Assembly (NCBI GenBank): GCA_903907615.1
Contig: CAIVOR010000011.1
Location: 1 to 12,434 of the forward strand
Direction: 5' to 3'
Source of the DNA: an uncultured Microbacteriaceae bacterium
GTDB lineage: Bacteria > Actinomycetota > Actinomycetes > Actinomycetales > Microbacteriaceae
DNA length: 12,434 nt
Made by a program: the position numbers and the translations under genes. Under the pieces are notes generated by a model that was given only the letters and a program-made list of their open reading frames with translations, did no database searches and was not told the DNA's origin. Shown piece by piece: positions 6,969 to 12,434 of the stretch (position 1 is its first letter; every line of letters begins with the position of its first letter).

Positions 6969-6974
6969 TAGCAT
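6969..6974 (+). promoter_or_regulatory. pepA: -10 element of a leaderless pepA promoter
   Basis: TAGCAT fits TANNNT and ends six bases before the GTG at 6981, with no Shine-Dalgarno between them. The ATG formed inside it at 6973 hits a stop after three codons, which supports the GTG as the real start. No clear -35 is present; the region where it would lie (6946-6953) overlaps the matching region of the divergent PAC2 promoter. Confidence 0.62.
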
Positions 6975-6980
6975 GGACCC

Positions 6981-8462
6981 GTGACCCTGCCTCAGTTGCG
7001 CCTCAGCGCCACCGCCCCGTCCGGCACGTCGGTTCGCGTTGTGGGCGTCTCGGGAGACTCCACTCATCGCCACCTGCATGCCGATGCTTCGCTCCAGTAT
7101 CTGACTGAGGTACTTCCCGTCGTCCTGCCCTCCACCGCCGTCGATTCGTTGACGCGAATTCCCGATCCGCGTGATGCCTCCCGAGCCATCGTCTTTGTCG
7201 GTCTCGGGTCTGGCGTCACGGCACATTCCGTTCGTCTCGCGGCAGGTTCCGCGGTGCGCAAGCTTGCCGGAAGTGGCGCCGTTGACTTCTCATTAGGGCT
7301 CGATGACTCCGACGTGGTGGCCGCACTGGCCGAAGGAGCATTTCTCGGGGCATACACCTTCACGGCATACAAGCGAGACACCAGCAAGATTCTGAAACCC
7401 GTCTCCAGCGTTCACGTCACAACGGCAGCGAAGTTGAGCAAAGCTCGCGTCGATTCACTGCGGCAACGCGCTGAGGCCGTTGCCCTCATCAAAGATCTCG
7501 TCAACACCCCCGCAAACGATCTCTATCCGGAGACCCTGGTCGAACGGGTGCGGAAGTCGGTGGCGTCGCTGCCGATTACCGTCGCGGTGTGGGACGAAAA
7601 GAAACTCGCTCGAGATGGCTTTGGCGGGATACTCGGCGTCGGGCAGGGTTCACATCGACCCCCGAGGTTGATGAAACTGAGTTACCGGCCTGCGGGCGCG
7701 AAGAAGCACCTGTCGCTTGTCGGCAAAGGCATCACCTTTGACACTGGCGGACTCTCGCTCAAGACGCCCACCGGCATGGTCGGCATGAAATACGACATGA
7801 CGGGTGCCGCCACCGTCGCAGCGGTCATCCGCGCTATCGCGCAAGCGGGACTGGCGATTCGAGTCACGGCCTGGTTGGCCATCGCCGAGAACATGCCCAG
7901 CGGTTTCGCCACCCGGCCCAACGATGTTCTGACCATGCATGGCGGCACCACCGTCGAGGTACTCAACACGGACGCGGAAGGTCGCCTCGTTTTGGCAGAC
8001 GCCCTTGTGGCAGCTAGTGCGGAGCGCCCCGACATGGTGATCGACGTCGCAACCCTGACGGGCGCGGCTACCGTGGCGCTCGGAACACGGCACGTCGGAG
8101 CGATGGGCTCCCCCGAAGAGATTTCCCGGCTCGCGGAAGTGGCCACTGAATGTGGCGAGAACATTTGGCCCATGCCAATTCCCGACGAGAGCAGGGCAAT
8201 CCTTGCCTCAGACATCGCGGACATCGCCAACGCGAAGCCGGGCAATACCGCCGGTGGCATGCTCGTCGGGGCGGCATTCCTCCGCGAATTTGTGGGCACT
8301 ACGTCCTCCGCGCCACAGGCACCTCGACTTCCCTGGATTCACTTGGACATAGCGAGTACAGCGAATAACGCCGGAAGCGCCTATGGGTTCACCGGCTCGG
8401 GCCCGACGGGCACCACCGCCCGCAGTCTGATCTCGTTCGCCGAGGCGCTCGCCCGAAAGTAG
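6981..8462 (+). CDS. pepA: Leucyl aminopeptidase, M17 family
   Basis: This is a cytoplasmic two-metal exopeptidase that removes N-terminal residues, typically leucine, from peptides. It probably acts as a hexamer. The 493 residues are normal for the family. The C-terminal catalytic domain is intact: VGKGITFDTGGLSLK (247-261) supplies metal ligands K249 and D254 and catalytic K261; KYDMTGAA supplies D272; NTDAEGRL (329-336) supplies D331, E333 and catalytic R335. All seven positions match E. coli PepA with a constant offset of 21. NTPANDLYP (175-183) marks the start of the catalytic domain, and the first 165 residues are the variable N-terminal domain. The GTG start follows a TAGCAT hexamer by six bases, suggesting leaderless expression. 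lpd begins 89 bp downstream and may have its own promoter. Some PepA proteins also bind DNA, but nothing here shows that. Confidence 0.95.
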   Translation: MTLPQLRLSATAPSGTSVRVVGVSGDSTHRHLHADASLQYLTEVLPVVLPSTAVDSLTRIPDPRDASRAIVFVGLGSGVTAHSVRLAAGSAVRKLAGSGAVDFSLGLDDSDVVAALAEGAFLGAYTFTAYKRDTSKILKPVSSVHVTTAAKLSKARVDSLRQRAEAVALIKDLVNTPANDLYPETLVERVRKSVASLPITVAVWDEKKLARDGFGGILGVGQGSHRPPRLMKLSYRPAGAKKHLSLVGKGITFDTGGLSLKTPTGMVGMKYDMTGAATVAAVIRAIAQAGLAIRVTAWLAIAENMPSGFATRPNDVLTMHGGTTVEVLNTDAEGRLVLADALVAASAERPDMVIDVATLTGAATVALGTRHVGAMGSPEEISRLAEVATECGENIWPMPIPDESRAILASDIADIANAKPGNTAGGMLVGAAFLREFVGTTSSAPQAPRLPWIHLDIASTANNAGSAYGFTGSGPTGTTARSLISFAEALARK

Positions 8463-8473
8463 TAGTCTCATTG

Positions 8474-8501
8474 CGGAAACGATGACACAACCGTCGTTCC
8501 G
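8474..8501 (+). terminator. Possible pepA terminator hairpin
   Basis: CGGAA-A-CGATG (8474-8484) pairs with CGTCG-TTCCG (8492-8501): ten pairs with one bulged A and one G-U, around a 7-base loop ACACAAC. It starts 11 bp after the pepA stop. No U-tract follows, so termination may be partial. Confidence 0.4.
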
Positions 8502-8520
8502 TGTCGTGGGGTTGCAACCT

Positions 8521-8542
8521 CATAATCCTCTATACCAAGGAG
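8521..8542 (+). promoter_or_regulatory. lpdA: Candidate lpd promoter -10 and ribosome site
   Basis: CATAAT at 8521-8526 matches five of six -10 consensus bases; no convincing -35 is present 16-19 bases upstream. A start near 8533 would leave a leader of about 20 bases carrying AAGGAG (8537-8542), nine bases before the lpd GTG. The GTG at 8542-8544 is out of frame, so the start at 8552 is preferred. Confidence 0.35.
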
Positions 8543-8551
8543 TGACCTTTC

Positions 8552-9925
8552 GTGTCTCAAGACTCTTTTGACCTCGTCGTTCTCGGAGGCGGAAGCGGTG
8601 GCTATGCCGCAGCAATTCGCGCAACGGAACTCGGCATGTCCGTAGCCCTCGTGGAATCCGACAAGCTCGGCGGCACCTGCCTGCACCGCGGGTGTATTCC
8701 CACCAAGGCGCTCCTGCACGCGGCCGAGGTGGCCGACGTCACGCGCGAGTCAGCCGAGTACGGCATCCTGTCGCAGTTCAACGGCGTCGACATGGTCGGC
8801 GTCAACGCCTACCGCGACAACATCGTGGCCAAGAAGTACAAGGGTCTGCAGGGCCTGATCAAGCAGCGCGGGATCGAAGTTGTCGAAGGTCGCGGCAAGT
8901 TGACCTCGCCCACCACGGTGACCGTGGGCGATCGTGTGCTCACCGCCAAGAATGTGGTGCTCGCCACGGGCTCTTACTCAAAGTCACTTCCCGGCCTCGA
9001 GATTGGTGGTCGCGTGATCACCAGCGAGACCGCACTGCTCATGGACTACGTCCCGGCCAGCGTCGCGATTCTCGGCGGTGGCGTGATTGGTGTCGAGTTT
9101 GCCTCGGTATGGAAGTCACTGGGAGCGAACGTCACCATCATTGAGGGCCTCCCCCACCTGGTTCCCAATGAGGAAGAGACCATCAGCAAGAACCTCGAGC
9201 GTGCCTTCCGCAAGCGGGGCATCGATTTCACAGTGGGTGTGCGCTTCCAGTCGGTGAGTCAGGATGACCAGGGAGTCGTGGTCACGCTCGAAAACGGCGA
9301 GACAGTCACTGCCGACATCCTGTTGGTGGCCGTCGGTCGCGGCGCCGCCACCGAGGGCAACGGTTTTGAAGAAGTGGGCATAACGATGGATCGCGGCTAC
9401 GTCATCACCGATGACCGCCTCGCCACGAGCGTTCCCGGCGTCTACGCCGTGGGCGACATCGTCCCCGGACTGCAGCTGGCACACCGCGGCTACCAGCAGG
9501 GCATCTTCGTCGCAGAAGAAATTGCTGGACTGAGTCCTCTTGTCGTGCCCGACGTCAACATCCCCAAGGTCACCTACAGCGAACCCGAGATTGCCTCGGT
9601 GGGACTCTCCGAAGCCAAGGCCGTCGAGCACTACGGCGCCGAGAAGGTCGCCGCCTATGAGTACAACCTTGTCGGCAACGGCAAGAGTGAAATTCTGGGC
9701 ACCGCTGGCATTGTGAAGGTCGTGCGCGTTGTCGACGGACCCGTTGTCGGCGTTCACATGATTGGCTCGCGTGTTGGAGAACTCGTGGGCGAAGCTCAAC
9801 TCGTGGTGAACTGGGAAGCGCAACCCGAAGACATCGCGCCTCTTCTGCACGCGCACCCCACTCAGAACGAATCGCTGGGCGAAGCCTTCATGTACCTGGC
9901 CGGCAAGCCCCTTCACACCGTCTAA
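8552..9925 (+). CDS. lpdA: Dihydrolipoyl dehydrogenase (E3)
   Basis: This FAD-dependent E3 re-oxidises the dihydrolipoyl group of E2 and passes electrons to NAD+, serving the pyruvate and 2-oxoglutarate dehydrogenase complexes and possibly the glycine cleavage system. The 457 residues are a normal length. The N-terminal FAD site is VVLGGGSGGYAAAIRA (9-24). The redox-active disulfide is in GGTCLHRGCIPTK (C43, C48). The NAD-binding dinucleotide fold begins VAILGGGVIGVEFASVW. A second FAD contact is in GVYAVGDIV, and the dimer-interface catalytic motif HAHPTQNE near the C-terminus has H435 and E440. The GTG start has AAGGAG nine bases upstream. The E2 gene follows after 47 bp on the same strand, so the two are probably co-transcribed. 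No key residue is missing. Confidence 0.97.
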   Translation: MSQDSFDLVVLGGGSGGYAAAIRATELGMSVALVESDKLGGTCLHRGCIPTKALLHAAEVADVTRESAEYGILSQFNGVDMVGVNAYRDNIVAKKYKGLQGLIKQRGIEVVEGRGKLTSPTTVTVGDRVLTAKNVVLATGSYSKSLPGLEIGGRVITSETALLMDYVPASVAILGGGVIGVEFASVWKSLGANVTIIEGLPHLVPNEEETISKNLERAFRKRGIDFTVGVRFQSVSQDDQGVVVTLENGETVTADILLVAVGRGAATEGNGFEEVGITMDRGYVITDDRLATSVPGVYAVGDIVPGLQLAHRGYQQGIFVAEEIAGLSPLVVPDVNIPKVTYSEPEIASVGLSEAKAVEHYGAEKVAAYEYNLVGNGKSEILGTAGIVKVVRVVDGPVVGVHMIGSRVGELVGEAQLVVNWEAQPEDIAPLLHAHPTQNESLGEAFMYLAGKPLHTV

Positions 9926-9972
9926 GCGTTCTAGACTTCACTCGATATCAGCAAGCACAGGAGCAAATTTTC

Positions 9973-11391
9973 ATGAGCGAATCCGTTAGCCTCCCGGCAC
10001 TCGGCGAAAGCGTCACCGAAGGCACCGTCACCCGATGGCTCAAGAAGGTCGGTGACCGCATCGAGGTTGACGAGCCTTTACTCGAGGTCTCGACCGACAA
10101 GGTTGACACCGAGATTCCCTCACCCATCTCTGGTGTCGTCGAGGCAATCCTCGTGCAAGAAGACGAGACCGTAGCCGTAGGAACGATTCTTGCCACTATC
10201 GGTGACGGATCCGGCGCCGGGGCGGCACCCGCCGCCGCACCGGCCGCAGCCGAGCCTGTGGCCGCGCCCGTCGAGGCGCCCGCGGCTCCTGCAGCTCCTG
10301 TTGCCGCACCGCCTGCTCCGCCCGCTCCCGTAGCCGCGCCCGTCGCGGCCCCGCCGGCACCTCCTGCACCGGTCGCTGCTCCGCCAGCGCCTCCTGCACC
10401 GGTCGCTGCTCCGCCAGCGCCGCCCGCTGCCGCGCCCGTAGTCGCACCGGCTCCTGTTGCCGAGTCGGTATCACCCTCGTCGCCTTCGGTCGCCAATTCC
10501 GGCTACGTCACGCCCATCGTTCGTAAGTTTGCCTCCGATCAGGGTGTTGACCTCTCGAACGTGACCGGCACTGGCATCGGTGGCCGCATCCGCAGGGAAG
10601 ACGTGATTCATGCCGTTCCCGTGGCGGCCGGCGTCGTTGCGCCCTCCAAGCCCCGGACTCCCCTCACCGTTTCGTCACTCCGAGGCACCTCGGTGCCGAT
10701 GACGCGCCTGCGCAAGGTCGTTGCCGAGCGCGCCGTCGCCTCCATGCAGCAGACCGCTCAACTCACCACGGTGGTTGAGGTTGACGTGACGCGCGTAGCC
10801 CAGCTACGCGACCGCGTCAAGAATGCGTTCGTTCAGCAGACCGGCGTCAAGCTCAGCTTCATACCGTTCTTCGCGGTCGCCGCGGCCGAAGCGCTGCAGG
10901 CGTATCCGGTAATCAATGCCTCGGTTGATGGTGACAACATTGTTTACCCCGCTCACGAGAACATGTCCATTGCGGTCGACACCGAGCGCGGTCTCCTGAC
11001 TCCGGTTATCCGCGATGCGGGCAGCCTGAACATCGCCGCCTTCGCCGCGGCCATCGATGACGTGGCCACCCGGACCCGAGAGAACGCCCTCAAGCCCGAC
11101 GAACTGGCCGGCGGAACGTTCACCCTCACCAACACGGGTTCGCGGGGAGCGCTCTTTGACACGCCCGTTGTGTTTTTGCCTCAGCTGGCTATCCTCGGCA
11201 CCGGCGTCGTCACGCGTCGCCCGGTGGTTGTCACCTCCGAGGGCCAAGACTTCATTGCGGTGCGCTCCATGGTCTATCTCGCACTCTCTTACGATCACCG
11301 CATCATCGACGGCGCGGATGCCGCACGCTTCCTGACCGCGATGAAGGAACGTCTGGAAGAGGGCGACTTCGAGGGCATCCTCGGCATTTAG
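9973..11391 (+). CDS. sucB: 2-oxoacid dehydrogenase E2, dihydrolipoyllysine acyltransferase
   Basis: This is the core acyltransferase of a 2-oxoacid dehydrogenase complex, moving an acyl group from E1 to CoA through its lipoyl arm. Among the 472 residues is a single lipoyl domain (1-78) with the lipoylated lysine K43 in STDKVDTEIPSP. A Pro/Ala-rich swinging linker (about 82-165) follows, then an E1/E3-binding domain, YVTPIVRKFASDQGVDL (178-194) to GGRIRREDV. The catalytic domain (about 240-472) ends with YDHRIIDGADAARFL, where H442 and D446 are the active-site pair. Acyl specificity cannot be read safely. Such genes are usually annotated sucB, but in actinobacteria a stand-alone E2 often belongs to pyruvate dehydrogenase (AceF), with 2-oxoglutarate handled by a fused E1-E2. 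The ATG has AGGAG nine bases upstream. No E1 gene is adjacent. The stop codon overlaps that of the converging membrane-protein gene. Confidence 0.93.
   Translation: MSESVSLPALGESVTEGTVTRWLKKVGDRIEVDEPLLEVSTDKVDTEIPSPISGVVEAILVQEDETVAVGTILATIGDGSGAGAAPAAAPAAAEPVAAPVEAPAAPAAPVAAPPAPPAPVAAPVAAPPAPPAPVAAPPAPPAPVAAPPAPPAAAPVVAPAPVAESVSPSSPSVANSGYVTPIVRKFASDQGVDLSNVTGTGIGGRIRREDVIHAVPVAAGVVAPSKPRTPLTVSSLRGTSVPMTRLRKVVAERAVASMQQTAQLTTVVEVDVTRVAQLRDRVKNAFVQQTGVKLSFIPFFAVAAAEALQAYPVINASVDGDNIVYPAHENMSIAVDTERGLLTPVIRDAGSLNIAAFAAAIDDVATRTRENALKPDELAGGTFTLTNTGSRGALFDTPVVFLPQLAILGTGVVTRRPVVVTSEGQDFIAVRSMVYLALSYDHRIIDGADAARFLTAMKERLEEGDFEGILGI
10351..10410 (+). repeat. Two 30-bp tandem units in the E2 linker
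   Basis: Units 10351-10380 and 10381-10410 are identical at 28 of 30 bases and each encodes PPAPPAPVAA. A partial third copy starts at 10411. An older, more diverged PPAPPAPVAA lies just before them. This is recent in-frame duplication within the flexible linker, so linker length probably differs between strains. Confidence 0.85.
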
Positions 11392-12146
11392 CCCGTTTCG
11401 TTTCCCGCGGTCGCCGAGTCAGGATAGGTTTCGCGAACAATCCACGTATCGCCGTCGCGCTCGAGAACGGCGACGTCGGTGGTGCCACTGGCATCCCGAG
11501 CAGGCACGTGCACCAAGACGAAATCGCCCAGAGTGCTGGTCGGCGTGAGTGGCTCCGATGTTGGCGTGATGTCGACCCCCGAAGGCTCGGCCGATACTCG
11601 TGGCGACGGAGTTGCGCTCGGAAGGCCGATCAACTCGGATGGGAAGCTCGAAACGTCTGAGCGCTCCGGCGCTGGCGAGAGCAGTACGACGGCGAGCACA
11701 GCAACTATTCCTGCGACGACTGCCAGCATCACGGGGCCTCGCCGTGCACGTGTGAGGATTCCTGTCACTCGAGTCAGCAAAGACTTCCCCGACTCATGAA
11801 CGGGCTCAGCACCGTGTGCCGCGCGGGCCGCGGCTTCCTCCAGGTGACGCCATGACTCCCGCAGATCGGGCGGAGTCGCCAGTCGCAGTGGCGCGTCTGT
11901 GGCGACCGAGTCGAGCGTTGACGTCATCCCGGTGCGCGGCAGTATCGCCACGCGCCCTCCGTCAGGAAGTGACGAAAAATCGTTTGCCTCAGCACACACT
12001 GTGCGCTGCTCGTCCACACTGAGCGCATCGAGGAAGACAATCTCCACGAGAGCCGGTGCGAGCGCGTGACCCAAAAACCGCCCCTCGCCAACGCGCCGCC
12101 CGAGACGGTACCCGCCAACCACCTGAGGATGCGATGAATCGTGCAT
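11388..12146 (-). CDS. Unrecognised single-pass membrane protein with kinase N-lobe-like N-terminus
   Basis: I do not recognise a named family. From the ATG at 12144-12146 the product has 252 residues. GGYRLGRRVGEGRFLGHAL (11-29) resembles strand 1 and the glycine-rich loop of Ser/Thr kinases. The next strand, ALVEIVFLDA, lacks the expected lysine, and no HRD or DFG motif follows, so it cannot be an active kinase. A basic stretch (TRVTGILTRARRG) leads into one membrane helix, PVMLAVVAGIVAVLAVVLL (138-156). The rest is a Ser/Thr/Pro-rich stalk and a small domain with DFVLVHVP and DTWIVRETYP, likely outside the cell. A start 57 bp further upstream (12203) is possible, but the chosen ATG begins just before the recognisable domain and lies six bases after CAGTCT, a weak -10-like hexamer. 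The TAA stop overlaps the E2 stop. lipB diverges from it. Confidence 0.7.
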   Translation of the reverse strand: MHDSSHPQVVGGYRLGRRVGEGRFLGHALAPALVEIVFLDALSVDEQRTVCAEANDFSSLPDGGRVAILPRTGMTSTLDSVATDAPLRLATPPDLRESWRHLEEAAARAAHGAEPVHESGKSLLTRVTGILTRARRGPVMLAVVAGIVAVLAVVLLSPAPERSDVSSFPSELIGLPSATPSPRVSAEPSGVDITPTSEPLTPTSTLGDFVLVHVPARDASGTTDVAVLERDGDTWIVRETYPDSATAGNETG

Positions 12147-12239
12147 GGCCCCAGACTGCCCCGCCCGCGCGCAGTCGAACGCCCCGTTTCTCCCTCGGTG
12201 CACGGTTGCAGGCAGTGCGAGGTGTGGAGGGCAGACACG

Positions 12240-12245
12240 TAGACT
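12240..12245 (+). promoter_or_regulatory. lipB: -10 element of a leaderless lipB promoter
   Basis: TAGACT, a strong TANNNT match, ends seven bases before the lipB GTG at 12253. No Shine-Dalgarno is present between them. A -35 is not clear at 16-19 bases upstream. The 106-bp spacer 12147-12252 also has to serve the divergent membrane-protein gene. Confidence 0.62.
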
Positions 12246-12252
12246 AAGAACC

Positions 12253-12434
12253 GTGCTTGATGTGCAGATTGTGGGACTCGACGCTGACGCGGTGAACTAC
12301 CGCGACGCCTGGGAACTTCAACGTCGAGTTCACGCCGAGGTCGTTTCCGGTACGACCGCCGACACGCTCTTGCTCCTCGAACACACCAGCGTGTACACCG
12401 CCGGCAAGCGCACCGAACCCGACGAACGACCCAC
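12253..12434 (+). CDS. lipB: Octanoyltransferase (lipoate biosynthesis), 3'-truncated
   Basis: LipB moves octanoate from acyl carrier protein to the lipoyl-domain lysine of E2 and related proteins; LipA then inserts the sulfurs. Only 60 codons are visible, about a quarter of the usual length, and the frame runs off the window. The segment NYRDAWELQRRVHAE (15-29) and the family signature LLLLEHTSVYTAGKR (39-53) identify it. The catalytic cysteine and lysine lie in the missing part. The GTG start is supported by the TAGACT hexamer seven bases upstream and by the N-terminal alignment, which begins a few residues later. Its position next to the E2 and E3 genes fits its job of lipoylating E2. lipA is expected just downstream. 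Confidence 0.93.
   Translation, partial: MLDVQIVGLDADAVNYRDAWELQRRVHAEVVSGTTADTLLLLEHTSVYTAGKRTEPDERP

Noticed and set aside
9932..9937. TAGACT between lpd and E2 as an internal promoter
   Set aside because: The best -35-like TTCACA (9912-9917) is only 14 bases upstream and overlaps the lpd coding end. The 47-bp gap and good ribosome site fit simple co-transcription.
12147..12203. Upstream ATG at 12203 for the membrane protein (271 residues)
   Set aside because: The extra 19 residues show no recognisable feature and would take up over half of the spacer that must hold two promoters.

Overview
The window is a gene-dense stretch of an actinobacterial chromosome, most likely from a member of the Microbacteriaceae or a close relative in the Micrococcales. 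The evidence is the gene content and order (topoisomerase IV genes, a DUF7455-type mini-protein, the primary sigma factor, a PAC2 protein, pepA, lpd, E2, lipB), the moderately high GC, the frequent GTG starts, the lysine/alanine/proline-rich N-terminal tail on the sigma factor, and several start codons that sit 6-7 bases after a TANNNT hexamer, as in leaderless actinobacterial transcripts. The assignment rests on protein sequence and remembered gene order; no database search was done. Every gene looks like vertically inherited housekeeping DNA. There is no phage, transposon, CRISPR array, tRNA or rRNA.

Layout. Positions 1-3782 hold the two subunits of topoisomerase IV tail to tail: a 5'-truncated parC (+) and a complete parE (-), 27 bp apart. 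A 209-bp divergent spacer separates parE from a 76-codon zinc-ribbon-like gene (DUF7455 type, +, 3992-4222). That gene converges on the primary sigma factor sigA (-, 4270-5823) across a shared inverted-repeat hairpin. Upstream of sigA lies an unusually strong predicted RNA hairpin (5876-5917), then a PAC2-family gene (-, 5974-6909). PAC2 and the leucyl aminopeptidase gene pepA (+, 6981-8462) diverge from a 71-bp spacer in which both appear to be leaderless. pepA is followed by lpd (E3, 8552-9925) and a lipoyl-bearing E2 gene (9973-11391), all on +. E2 collides with an unrecognised membrane-protein gene (-, 11388-12146), and the two stop codons overlap. lipB (+, from 12253) begins with another leaderless-type start and runs off the window.

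How the genes work together. One group serves the central dogma: chromosome decatenation (ParC/ParE) and housekeeping transcription (SigA). A second group serves lipoate-dependent 2-oxoacid oxidation. E2 carries the lipoyl lysine, E3 (Lpd) re-oxidises it, and LipB starts the attachment of the cofactor. No E1 gene is present. PAC2 and PepA suggest a link to protein turnover, but only by family name and proximity.

No clearly new multi-gene system is present. The most unusual items are the 42-nt UUCG-capped hairpin ahead of sigA, the back-to-back leaderless promoters at 6910-6980, and the single-pass membrane protein whose N-terminus looks like the front part of a protein-kinase N-lobe with no catalytic remainder.
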